The notes: generated by a model from the sequence alone, not told the origin. A DNA stretch of 7,540 nt from CAZALT01 sp964485515 (GCA_964485515.1 CAZALT010000174.1:1-7540), one strand, 5' to 3'. Counted from the first letter of the stretch, positions 1 to 6,425 are shown. A program made the numbers and translations.

Positions 1-38
1 TGGTCGTTGAGGTCGGCGATGAGGTCGAGGTCGTCCAT
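1..38 (-). CDS. Uncharacterised protein, 5' end only (cut by window edge)
   Basis: Only the first 12 codons are inside the window: an ATG at 38 reading MDDLDLIADLND on the minus strand. The start is well supported by GGAGGT (51-46) with 7 bases of spacing, and it lies 19 bp after the stop of the 126-residue gene upstream, so the two are probably co-transcribed. The LND ending aligns with the EELNDQDDDG start of the gene fragment at 6426-6647, and the 11 bases at 1-11 are identical to 6631-6641. I infer that both belong to one small family whose body carries the segment VVRIVAVDDDGQVHFAILPG. Function unknown. Confidence 0.6.
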   Translation of the reverse strand, partial: MDDLDLIADLND

Positions 39-57
39 GGCTGTCACCTCCGTTCGG

Positions 58-438
58 TCAGTCCTCATGGTACGGGTTCAGCCAGCTGCGGTGCTCGCAA
101 GCCTCGAGCGCCTCGACACCACGGTCGAGGTCATCGAAGGCGACGGTGAAGTGCCTCGGGTTGCGGCCGGTCGGTTCGAGACGGAAGCCGGCGACGCGCA
201 GATCGCCGGCGCGCACGAGGGTGAGGATCTCGAAGCGCACCAGCGGGACCTGCTGTGCGAGCTCGTCGACGGTGGCATCGCGGGCGGCGAACACCGAGAT
301 GCCGTACTCACCGTAGATCGAGTGATACCGCGCCGCGTCGGCGCGCACGACCGTTGGGTCGAGATCGCCGCCGCGGATGACGATCGTGTCGTCGTCATCG
401 AGCCGATCGTCTGGTCGGAGGTGACGTTGCTTCGGCAC
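58..438 (-). CDS. Conserved uncharacterised protein, 126 aa
   Basis: Start is GTG at 438, preceded by GGGAG (452-448) with 9 bases of spacing and directly by an in-frame TAG, so no longer form is possible. The protein is acidic, has no signal peptide or membrane segment, and falls into an N-terminal charged tail (RPDDRLDDDDT), a central section with YGEYGISVFAARDATVDELA at about residues 43-62, a hydrophobic stretch VRFEILTLVRAGDLRVAGF near 67-85 and a C-terminal part with EPTGRNPRHFTVAF and a WLNPYHED tail. It resembles a family of actinobacterial hypothetical proteins that I know only as unannotated; I cannot assign a domain or activity. It sits 19 bp before another small unknown gene, a compact arrangement that would fit a two-component module such as toxin-antitoxin, but nothing in the sequence proves that. 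Confidence 0.7.
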   Translation of the reverse strand: MPKQRHLRPDDRLDDDDTIVIRGGDLDPTVVRADAARYHSIYGEYGISVFAARDATVDELAQQVPLVRFEILTLVRAGDLRVAGFRLEPTGRNPRHFTVAFDDLDRGVEALEACEHRSWLNPYHED

Positions 439-512
439 CTACCGAGTCTCCCACCGGCGCGAGCCCGGACCTGAACGACCTTCCGAGTGAAGTGGGGCAA
501 CCAGCGAAGTCG

Positions 513-687
513 TCAAGCGCTGAGGGCCGATCCTGGTGGCGACAGGTGGTGGGGGTCGGGCTCGTTGCGTTCGCTCTTCGGGGTGGCGGGTTCTGCGAGG
601 CGGTCGCGGGTGGTCAGCAGGTCGCGCATCTCTTCGATGGAGAGGTCGAGCGGTACCGGGGGTGGCCTTCGGCAGGTCCCCGCTCAC
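513..687 (-). pseudogene. Small ORF, about 57 aa, with apparent 1-base frameshift
   Basis: A GTG at 687 opens MSGDLPKATP; the continuing frame then becomes an arginine/proline-rich shadow. One base over, the frame reads VPLDLSIEEMRDLLTTRDRL followed by AEPATPKSERNEPDP and stops at 513. The two halves join cleanly as ...KATP-VPLDLSIEE... if the run of five G at 658-662 (C on the coding strand) is read as four. The joined product is 57 residues: a short leader, an amphipathic acidic helix and a charged, proline-rich tail. Without the repair, only a 38-residue product from ATG 629 remains in the second frame. It lies 24 bp after the M23 peptidase stop, in the same direction. No family recognised. 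The frameshift may be a homopolymer sequencing error or a true lesion. Confidence 0.4.
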
Positions 688-711
688 GTCCGTTGCGTCA
701 ATCCGACGATG

Positions 712-1419
712 TCACCGGCTCGCGTCGTCGAGCCGTGCGTCAGCGTAGATCCGCTCGTGGCGTCCTGGGATTCCACGTCGCACGCGATGTCGATCGTCGC
801 CAGAGATGACGTCATAGCTGGCGAACGCACACGGGATGCCTCGGGCTCGCTGGGGGTCGGCGAGGTCCATGAGCTGGAAGTGGAGGTGGGGGGCGGTCGA
901 GTTGCCGGAGTGGCCCACCCGCCCGATCACCTTGCCCAGCGGCACGTGGTCACCCGAACTGACGGCGACGCTACCGGGGGCCAGGTGCGCGTAGAGGGCG
1001 AATACCTCACCGGTCCGGATCACAACGTGGTTGCCGGCGAGGACTCGTGGGTCGACCGGGTCACGGCCTGGGCCGAAGCGACGGGCAGCGGCGATCGCCG
1101 CCACGGATTCGCGGACGGGGTGGAGCCATTGGCGTTCCTGCACGCCGTCGAGGGCGCTGGTCACCTCGCCCTCGAGCGCGGCGTGGATGGGCTCGCCCCA
1201 CCCGTAGCAGTCCTGGGTCCGGCCACCGACCACGAGCCAGCGGAGCGCTCTGGCCGGATGGACGTGGTTGCGGTCGTCGGTGCGGATGAAGTCGTAGGCG
1301 TAGCGCATGCCCAAGATGTCAGTGCCGTGGCTGGGGATTCGGTGGGCGGGGGTCTGCTCGACGGTCCACTCCCCCTGGAGCGGGAGTTCGACCACGACCG
1401 GCTGGTCGAGCTCACCCAC
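712..1419 (-). CDS. M23-family (LytM-like) metallopeptidase, 235 aa
   Basis: The family comprises zinc metallopeptidases, most of which cut peptide cross-links in peptidoglycan. The C-terminal half shows the fold clearly: GNHVVIRTGEVFALYAHL (residues 129-146, catalytic-type His145), GKVIGRVGHSGNST (162-175) and PHLHF (177-181, HxH zinc/catalytic motif). The upstream zinc pair appears as H31 in PSHGTD and D43 in RYAYDF, a wider spacing than the usual HxxxD. I chose the GTG at 1419, which reads VGELDQPVVVELPLQG and overlaps the esterase stop by 8 bp, suggesting translational coupling; ribosome binding site is weak, and the longer open frame upstream is only a shadow of the esterase. No signal peptide or membrane helix is visible, odd for an envelope enzyme, so it may act inside the cell, be exported by another route, or have a non-wall substrate. 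Confidence 0.85.
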   Translation of the reverse strand: MGELDQPVVVELPLQGEWTVEQTPAHRIPSHGTDILGMRYAYDFIRTDDRNHVHPARALRWLVVGGRTQDCYGWGEPIHAALEGEVTSALDGVQERQWLHPVRESVAAIAAARRFGPGRDPVDPRVLAGNHVVIRTGEVFALYAHLAPGSVAVSSGDHVPLGKVIGRVGHSGNSTAPHLHFQLMDLADPQRARGIPCAFASYDVISGDDRHRVRRGIPGRHERIYADARLDDASR

Positions 1420-2429
1420 GATGGGCCGTCCCGCGGGAGGAGCGAGGCGCCAGCGTCTCGGCGCGCACCCACGAGGTGAACGCTTCGACGCCGTCGACGA
1501 CCGCCTCGAAGCGGATCGAGCCGAACAGGTCGAACGCGTGCTGGCCGCCGGGAAGCTCGGCGTGGGCGACGACGGCTCCCGGCTGGGCCCGGAGGTGCTC
1601 GACCAGACGACGGGCGCCCTCGGGCGGCGTGTAGGTGTCGTTTGCTCCGTGGATGACGAAGAACGGCGGGACGGGACCGTGGTGCGCGAGCGGCGAGGTG
1701 GGTGAGGTGTCGGTCCCGTCGAGGCCGCCGTAGTAGCCACCCAACCCGATTCCGGCGGTGATCGAGGTGTCGGCCTGCTCGAAGCCGGGTTGGAACACCG
1801 GGTCGTTGGCCGTGAGAGCAGCCAGTGCGGTGAGGTGCGCCCCGGCGGAGCTGCCGCACACGAAGATGCCGTCGGGGTCGATGCCATGGTCCCGCCCGTG
1901 GGTCCGGGCCCAGGCGAGGAGCCGCTTCACGTCGATGAGGTGGGTCGGGAACCCCGCGGCCGGTGTGCGCGAGAGGTGGTAGTCGGCGCTGATGCACGTC
2001 CAGCCCTGGGCGGCGAGGCGGAACAGCAATGCTCGTGCCTCACGGCTCTTGCGGCCCTGCCGGAACCCGCCACCGTGGAGGTGGATCATCGTCGGCGCAT
2101 CCTCCGGCTGGGATCGATGCCGGTAGATGTCGAGACGCTGCTCGGTCCCCCGGTCCCCGTACGCCACGTCACGCGTGCGCGTGACTGTCCGGGGCCGCAC
2201 CGGCCACGGGGTGAACAGGATCCTGAGCCACCGCCGACGACCACGCCCGGTCGGACCGGTTGCCGGATCGACCTGGGCCGGTCTGCCCGCACCCACCACG
2301 TCGCGAAGAGCACGTTCGACGACGGCTCGGGTCCGCAACGCCCGGCCCACGATGACCGCCAACGCCACGACCACGACAACAGTGAGCACCGCCGTGACGC
2401 GGTCCCGGTCCGACAGGTCCCCATCGGTC
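1412..2429 (-). CDS. Alpha/beta hydrolase (GDSAG-type esterase/lipase), 5' end in N gap
   Basis: Serine hydrolase of the carboxylesterase/HSL-like group, expected to cleave ester bonds of an unknown substrate. Counting from the GTG at 2389 as residue 1, the oxyanion motif HLHGGGF is at 103-109, the nucleophile elbow GSSAG at 179-183 (Ser181), the acid Asp251 in HGANDTYTPPEGA, and the catalytic His284 in GGQHAF, so the triad is complete. The N-terminus has a strongly hydrophobic helix, VLTVVVVVALAVIV, followed by arginines, so the protein is probably membrane-anchored. The open frame continues past 2389 as TDGDLSDRDRVTA up to the gap at 2430, and the GTG at 2389 has no good ribosome binding site and would begin inside the hydrophobic helix. 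I therefore treat the gene as 5'-incomplete, with its true start probably at 2549 beyond the gap. It overlaps the downstream M23 gene. Confidence 0.88.
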
Positions 2430-2529
2430 NNNNNNNNNNNNNNNNNNNNNNNNNNNNNNNNNNNNNNNNNNNNNNNNNNNNNNNNNNNNNNNNNNNNNNN
2501 NNNNNNNNNNNNNNNNNNNNNNNNNNNNN
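2430..2529. other. Scaffold gap (100 N)
   Basis: Exactly 100 consecutive N, the usual placeholder for a gap of unknown length. Reading frames cannot be carried across it. Coding sequence on the minus strand enters it from both sides. Confidence 0.98.
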
Positions 2530-2549
2530 GTCCACGCTGCAGCGTTCAT
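2530..2549 (-). CDS. Gene start running into the gap (probable esterase N-terminus)
   Basis: An ATG at 2549 on the minus strand reads MNAAAW before entering the N gap. It is preceded by an excellent ribosome binding site, GGGGAGGT (2565-2558), 8 bases upstream, so it is very likely a real start. The simplest reading is that this is the start of the alpha/beta hydrolase whose frame emerges on the other side of the gap; a separate small gene inside the gap is the alternative. Confidence 0.6.
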
Positions 2550-2628
2550 CGGTTGGTACCTCCCCGTCGTCGGTCGAGGTCCATCTCGAGGGTAGGGACG
2601 CGACTGACCGCTCCCAACCTGGTCGTCA

Positions 2629-2645
2629 CGAGACGGTCCGTCTTG
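2629..2645. promoter_or_regulatory. Candidate TetR-type operator 1
   Basis: CGAGACGGTCCGTCTTG, an inverted repeat with 8-base arms around a central T and one mismatched arm pair. It matches the second copy at 2674-2690 in 16 of 17 bases. It overlaps the first bases of the candidate -35 hexamer of the GNAT/TetR promoter. AGACGGTCCGTCT-like palindromes are a common operator type for TetR-family repressors, and such a repressor is encoded 650 bp downstream. Confidence 0.7.
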
Positions 2646-2672
2646 CAAGCGGGGTGACCCATCGTTTACCTT
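2643..2672 (+). promoter_or_regulatory. Candidate promoter for GNAT-TetR operon
   Basis: TTGCAA (2643-2648) and TACCTT (2667-2672) are separated by 18 bases. The -10 fits only the T-A-n-n-n-T core, so the call is tentative. Transcription would begin near 2679, inside operator 2, while operator 1 covers the upstream edge of the -35. This placement would let a repressor block both polymerase binding and clearance. Confidence 0.4.
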
Positions 2673-2673
2673 G

Positions 2674-2690
2674 CGAGACGGTCCGTCTCG
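2674..2690. promoter_or_regulatory. Candidate TetR-type operator 2 (perfect palindrome)
   Basis: CGAGACGGTCCGTCTCG is a perfect inverted repeat with 8-base arms and a single central base. Its centre is 45 bp from that of operator 1, about four helical turns, so both sites face roughly the same side of the helix. It would sit on the transcript start of the plus-strand operon and upstream of the divergent minus-strand gene at 2549. Confidence 0.75.
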
Positions 2691-2744
2691 TGGGGCTGCT
2701 GATGGCCCGGACGCTCGGTCCGAGCAGATCGAGGAGGTTTCGCA

Positions 2745-3260
2745 ATGTTGATCCGTCGAGAGACAGCAGACGACGCTGCGGCGATCGACGCCGTGCACCG
2801 CGCTGCGTTCGATCCGCCTGCTCCGGGAACGGAACCGGTCGAGGTCGGGCTCGTTCGGGCGCTCCGCTCCGATGCTGCCTGGCTTCCCGAGCTGTCCCTC
2901 GTCGCCGAGCGCGGCCAGGCGGTGGTGGGCCATGTCGTGTGCAGCCTCGGCGCACTCGAAGGCCAGGCAGCGCTCGGACTCGGACCGATCGGCGTCCTTC
3001 CGGATCTGCAGGGCGGCGGGGTCGGCGGCGCGTTGATGCACGCGGCACTGGGCGCGGCGGATGCGCTCGACTACCCGGTCGTCGTGCTCCTCGGCCACCT
3101 CGACTACTACCCGAGGTTCGGATTCGTTCCTGCCGATTCGATCGGCATCGCTCCGACAGAACCCGAGTGGGCGTCCCACTTCCAGGCCCGCACGCTCAGC
3201 GCATGGCAGCCGGAGTCGACTGGCACGTTCCGGTACGCCGCTCCGTTCGCTCAACTCTGA
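2745..3260 (+). CDS. GNAT family N-acetyltransferase, 171 aa
   Basis: Transfers an acetyl group from acetyl-CoA to an amine; the acceptor is unknown. The full-length single GNAT domain begins with MLIRRETADDAAAIDAVHRA (beta1-alpha1). The acetyl-CoA site is LGPIGVLPDLQGGGVGGALM (residues 78-97), carrying the QGGGVG pyrophosphate loop, and the family's YYPRFGF motif is at 121-127. This layout resembles YhbS-like members. Start ATG 2745 has GAGGAGG (2731-2737) at 7 bases. It is the first gene of a probable operon with the TetR gene 82 bp downstream, under the twin palindromes. A GNAT next to a TetR repressor suggests an inducible modification or detoxification step, but that is inference. Confidence 0.9.
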   Translation: MLIRRETADDAAAIDAVHRAAFDPPAPGTEPVEVGLVRALRSDAAWLPELSLVAERGQAVVGHVVCSLGALEGQAALGLGPIGVLPDLQGGGVGGALMHAALGAADALDYPVVVLLGHLDYYPRFGFVPADSIGIAPTEPEWASHFQARTLSAWQPESTGTFRYAAPFAQL

Positions 3261-3342
3261 ACCTTTCAACCGAGGCGCCACCACGACGCCGACAACCCAG
3301 GACGGTCGCCCAGTCGTCGTCCAGTCTCAGGAGGGAGTGTTG

Positions 3343-3987
3343 ATGAGCGAGCCCGTTGCACCCCACAGCCAGAGCAGGCAGACCAGCACCCCGAACCCCG
3401 CCCGTAGGAACGAGGCCACACGACGGGCCATTCTCGACGCCGCCCTCGAGCTCGTCGTCGCGAGCGGGTTCGCCGCGCTCTCGGTCGAGTCGATCGCACG
3501 GCGAGCGGGTGTCGGCAAGCAGACGATCTACCGGTGGTGGCCCTCGAAGGGTGCGGTGGTGCTCGACGCGTTCCTCGAGAACCGGGTCGAAGCACGCTCA
3601 GGCATTCCCGTCCTGGACCCGTTCGACACCGGTGACTTCGCCGCGGACGTGCGGCGAGTGGTCAAAGACACGGTGCGAGCGTTCGCGTCGTCCGAGTGGG
3701 AAGCGCCCTACCGCGCCGTGACGGTCGCGATCCAGGACGACCCGGATCTCGCCGCTCGCTTCGCGGAACAGATCATCCAGCCGTCGCTGCACGACGTCAG
3801 GGTGTGGCTCGCGACCGCTCAGGAGCACGGAACGGTACGGCCGGACGTCGACCTGGACGTCGGAGTCGAGGTGCTGCTCGCACCGGTGTTCCAACGCTGG
3901 CTCCTCCGCACCGGCCCCCTGACCGACGACTACGCCGATGCCGTCGCCGAGGCCGCCCTCGCCGCGCTCATCGCCAAGGAGGGATGA
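3343..3987 (+). CDS. TetR/AcrR-family transcriptional regulator, 214 aa
   Basis: DNA-binding repressor that releases its operator when a small ligand binds the C-terminal domain. The N-terminal TetR domain spans about residues 21-75: RRAILDAALELVVASGF, then the helix-turn-helix LSVESIARRAGVGKQTIYRW (46-65) and WPSKGAVVLDAF. The remaining ~130 residues are helical and fit the ligand-binding/dimerisation domain. ATG 3343 has AGGAGGGAG (3329-3337) directly upstream; the open frame extends far upstream but is a shadow of the GNAT gene. The first ~20 residues (SEPVAPHSQSRQ...) are an unstructured tail. It probably autoregulates through the palindromes at 2629-2690; ligand unknown. The stop overlaps an ATG that opens into a dehydrogenase remnant. 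Confidence 0.92.
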   Translation: MSEPVAPHSQSRQTSTPNPARRNEATRRAILDAALELVVASGFAALSVESIARRAGVGKQTIYRWWPSKGAVVLDAFLENRVEARSGIPVLDPFDTGDFAADVRRVVKDTVRAFASSEWEAPYRAVTVAIQDDPDLAARFAEQIIQPSLHDVRVWLATAQEHGTVRPDVDLDVGVEVLLAPVFQRWLLRTGPLTDDYADAVAEAALAALIAKEG

Positions 3988-4019
3988 AACGGCTTGCAGT
4001 CGGGTCGGACGCAACCTGT

Positions 4020-4166
4020 CCGGAGGACCCCGAGATCATCGTCCAAGCGATCGTCGAAGCTTGCTTGCACCCGAACGAAGAGATGCCCGTCGACCCAAAG
4101 CACGCGCGTCTGCCTGTCACACACCACATCATCCCCGACCTCACCGAGCGCCTCTCTGGAGTTCAC
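4020..4166 (+). pseudogene. Remnant of a short-chain dehydrogenase (C-terminal piece)
   Basis: The frame opened by ATG 3984, which overlaps the TetR stop, reads MKRLAVGSDATC and then a stretch that looks like the C-terminal end of an SDR oxidoreductase: PEDPEIIVQAIVEACLHPNE, EMPVDPKHARLPVTHHIIPD and LTERLSGVH. In SDR proteins this region follows the Rossmann core; here the core with the cofactor and Tyr-Lys active-site motifs is absent. There is no proper ribosome binding site for ATG 3984, and after GVH the frame runs on without family likeness until it meets the convergent permease gene. I read it as a gene fragment left after a deletion or misjoin. The SDR match is by eye and moderate. Confidence 0.45.
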
Positions 4167-4212
4167 CCGGGTTCCTGGACACGGGCAGCTGTGAGTCAAG
4201 ATCCCTGGAGTC

Positions 4213-4254
4213 GGCCCGGAGCCCTTCGGGTTGGCCAGGTCCGCCGCTCCGGCG
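4213..4254. terminator. Possible hairpins between convergent genes
   Basis: Two adjacent inverted repeats: CGCCG-CTC-CGGCG (4242-4254), immediately after the permease stop, and an imperfect one with AGCCC-TTC-GGGTT at its core (about 4213-4236). Neither is followed by a T-run on either strand, so they are weak terminator candidates in GC-rich DNA. Confidence 0.25.
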
Positions 4255-4255
4255 A

Positions 4256-5104
4256 TCAGCTCTGCAGGTCGCGGCGGCGGAAGAGCTGCCAGCCGACGAG
4301 GAGGCAGATCGCGGCGAGCAGGACGGGCCACAGGACGTCGACGGTGAGGCCGTTGACCATCATGGCGTCGTCGATGAACCACCGCCATGGCGAGAACCAG
4401 GTGAGGGGTTCGAGGTCACCGGTGACGTTGGCGAGTGTGTAGAGCACGTAGCCCGCCACCGCGAACCCCGACGAGACGCCGAGGGCAAGACCCCGTCGGC
4501 CGGTGGCTGCGCCGATGAGGTAGGCGACCGCCCCCGAACCGAGACCGACGGCCATCGCGCTGAGTCCGCCGACGAAGAGGTCGCCGATGGTGGCTCCCGG
4601 TGACGTCGCGGTGGTGCCGTCTGCGGCGGCGACGGTCACGCTGTCGGTGAGCTCGACGAACGGCATGATCGCGGCGACGGCGACCAGGTTCACGATGGAT
4701 GCGATCACGAGCACGGTGATCATCCCCGCGAACCGTGCCATGGCGATCTGGGTCCGGGTGACCGGTTTGGCGAGCAGGTACTCCAGGGTTCCCTCCGACT
4801 CGTCGCCAGCGATCGACGCGGTGCCGAGCGCGATGCCGAGCGCCATGAGCAGCCAGGGGAGCTGGTTGGAGTAGTTGAACGACCAGAGGAAGCCGACCGG
4901 CGTGGACGGGTCGATACCGGTGCCGAGCCCGAGCACCGACGACATGGTGTCGCTCGACGAGAGCCCTTGCCCGGCGGCGTCGCGAAGGCTCGGGTAGAAC
5001 GCGGCGGTCACCGCGCTCACGAGCGCGATGCCGACGCTCCACCAGATCGTCGACCGGCGCCGGTCGCGCATCCACCGGAGGTAGACGTGCCAGGTGCGGG
5101 TCAC
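4256..5104 (-). CDS. ABC-2 type transporter permease, 282 aa
   Basis: Integral membrane subunit of an ABC exporter, paired with the ATPase encoded just upstream. About six hydrophobic segments can be read at residues 19-37, 81-99, 126-150, 174-199, 207-227 and 256-275. Between the second and third lies the family hallmark GDESEGTLEYLLAKPVTRTQ (100-119), the cytoplasmic loop that contacts the ATPase. A polar extracellular section occupies about 40-75. The start is GTG 5104, overlapping the ATPase stop in GTGA, so translation is coupled. The cargo cannot be told from sequence; related pairs export antibiotics, lipids or small peptides. Confidence 0.9.
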   Translation of the reverse strand: MTRTWHVYLRWMRDRRRSTIWWSVGIALVSAVTAAFYPSLRDAAGQGLSSSDTMSSVLGLGTGIDPSTPVGFLWSFNYSNQLPWLLMALGIALGTASIAGDESEGTLEYLLAKPVTRTQIAMARFAGMITVLVIASIVNLVAVAAIMPFVELTDSVTVAAADGTTATSPGATIGDLFVGGLSAMAVGLGSGAVAYLIGAATGRRGLALGVSSGFAVAGYVLYTLANVTGDLEPLTWFSPWRWFIDDAMMVNGLTVDVLWPVLLAAICLLVGWQLFRRRDLQS

Positions 5105-5991
5105 CGCTCCGGCTCCTCGTCGGCGTAGGTCTCGAGGAAGATGTCCTCCAGCTCGCGCTGGTGGGTGCGGATCGTGATCGCGCCGAGCTCAGCGGCGCGG
5201 GCGAGCACGGCAGTGACGGGCCCGTCGACCTGGAGGGTCAGATCGTTGCCCTCGAGGTGGACGCCGGAGACGCCAGGTGTCCCGTCGAAGCCGGTCGGAT
5301 CAGGCGGGGCGGCGAAGCTGAGTTGAATCTCGCCGGTGGTCTGGCGACGGAGATCATCCATGGCGAGCTCCTGGGCGAGCCGGCCCTTGTCGATGAGGCC
5401 GACGCGGTCGGCCACGTGTTCCACGTCGGACATGACGTGCGAGGTGATCCAGACAGTGGCCCCGCGAGCCTTCCGTTCGTTGAGGATCTCGCGGAAGGTG
5501 TCCTGGAGGACCGGGTCGAGTCCGCTGGTCGGTTCGTCCAGGATCAACAGGTCGGGGTCGTTCATGAACGCGAGCACGAGGCCGACCTTGCGCCGGTTGC
5601 CGGTGGACAGCTGGTGGAACGGTCGGTCGCGGTTCATGCCCAGCCGTTCGACGAGGTCATCGACCTCGGCCCGGTCGGGTGGCTGCCCGATGGTGCCGAA
5701 GTAGTCGATGGCTTCCATGCCAGTCATGGTCTTGGGCAGGTTGAGATCGCCGGGGAGGTAGCCGATACGGGCCCGGACCGCGGGGTCGGTCCCCGAGCCG
5801 CCGAGCACCCTGACCGATCCAGCACTCGGATGGAGGAACCCGAGGATCATCCGAGCCGTCGTGGACTTCCCGGCGCCGTTGCGGCCGAGGAAGGCGTAGC
5901 ACTCCCCTTCCGAAACGGCGAGATGGAGGCCGTCGACGGCGGTGAAGTCGCCCCACCGCTTGGTGAGCCCGTCCGATTCGATCGCCCCCAT
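5101..5991 (-). CDS. ABC transporter ATP-binding protein, 296 aa
   Basis: Hydrolyses ATP to drive the permease encoded downstream. Walker A GRNGAGKST is at 36-44, the signature appears as LSTGN (128-132), Walker B LLILDEP at 148-154 with catalytic Glu153, the D-loop SGLDP at 156-160 and the switch His185 in ITSHVMSD. The Q-loop position reads GYLPGDLNLPKTMTG (77-91) without a glutamine; this and the degenerate signature are usual in ABC-2 exporter ATPases. A C-terminal extension of ~90 residues (IQLSFAAPPDP... LEDIFLETY) matches the DUF4162-like tail often present. I chose ATG 5991 because GGGAGGGAGGG lies 9 bases upstream; GTG 6000 is possible, and the longer frame further upstream is not. 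It lies 29 bp after the small Tat-type gene, in one probable operon. Confidence 0.93.
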   Translation of the reverse strand: MGAIESDGLTKRWGDFTAVDGLHLAVSEGECYAFLGRNGAGKSTTARMILGFLHPSAGSVRVLGGSGTDPAVRARIGYLPGDLNLPKTMTGMEAIDYFGTIGQPPDRAEVDDLVERLGMNRDRPFHQLSTGNRRKVGLVLAFMNDPDLLILDEPTSGLDPVLQDTFREILNERKARGATVWITSHVMSDVEHVADRVGLIDKGRLAQELAMDDLRRQTTGEIQLSFAAPPDPTGFDGTPGVSGVHLEGNDLTLQVDGPVTAVLARAAELGAITIRTHQRELEDIFLETYADEEPER

Positions 5992-6020
5992 GCGACTCAC
6001 CCTCCCTCCCGAGCCAAGTA

Positions 6021-6239
6021 TCAGTACACCGCGACCTGACCGGCACCCCACGGAGTGGCTGCACCGAGGACGGCGGTGGTTGGGCCCACGGTCCCGGCGA
6101 GGGGTTGGGCGAGATCGTCGAGGGTGATCGAGAGGACAACGGGCGCGATCCACGCCGTCCCGCCGATGGCAGCGCCAGCCCGAATGAAGGCACGGCGATC
6201 CGGAGGGTTCTTCCTCGTAGGTCCTCGGTCTTCGGTCAT
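6021..6239 (-). CDS. Small protein with twin-arginine-type signal, 72 aa
   Basis: ATG 6239 opens MTEDRGPTRKNPPDRRAFIR followed by AGAAIGGTAWIAPVVLSITL. The RRAFIR core, the moderately hydrophobic Ala/Gly-rich helix and a charged n-region fit a Tat signal; the LAQPLAG after it could hold a cleavage site, leaving only ~20 residues of mature protein (TVGPTTAVLGAATPWGAG...). Such RRxFxR...GGTAW..PVV leaders are frequent on short unnamed actinobacterial proteins. It lies 29 bp before the ABC ATPase and may share its transcript. Ribosome binding site is weak, and the same frame is open upstream to about 6650 with no stop, so the start is uncertain and the protein could be read as the tail of a fusion with the fragment at 6426-6647. 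Confidence 0.55.
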   Translation of the reverse strand: MTEDRGPTRKNPPDRRAFIRAGAAIGGTAWIAPVVLSITLDDLAQPLAGTVGPTTAVLGAATPWGAGQVAVY

Positions 6240-6425
6240 GTGCTTGTCCGGTGGTTCACGACGCGGGTCAACGTATGACGCTTGCGGCCCTCCGGCGTAG
6301 CCGAAATCCGCACGTTCGGCAACCATCCCCGGGCCACTCACGATCGTCCATCCGAGCAAGCCGACCAGGGTCGATGGGGTGCTCCTACTGTTGGGATGTG
6401 GATTCGGAAGCAGACGCATCGACGC

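Noticed and set aside
487..1479. Plus-strand open frame of 330 codons
   Set aside because: It lies antisense to the small ORF and the M23 peptidase; its product is Val/Gly/Asp-rich mirror sequence with no domain, typical of GC-rich antisense frames.
1420..1887. Upstream half of the 391-codon frame ending at 712
   Set aside because: Only the part from GTG 1419 has family likeness; the upstream half is low-complexity Ser/Arg/Pro sequence overlapping the esterase.
1161..1997. Minus-strand 278-codon frame
   Set aside because: Arg/Pro-rich shadow of the esterase and peptidase frames with no recognisable motif.
2642..2649. CTTGCAAG as a third operator half
   Set aside because: Short self-complementary octamer explained by the -35 hexamer and the edge of operator 1; not repeated elsewhere in the control region as a full site.
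2629..2690. Twin palindromes as a CRISPR or transposon end repeat
   Set aside because: Only two copies, palindromic, placed around a promoter beside a TetR gene; no further repeats, spacers, transposase or target duplication.
5161..6039. Plus-strand 292-codon frame
   Set aside because: Antisense to the ABC ATPase, whose Walker A, signature and Walker B motifs fix the real frame.
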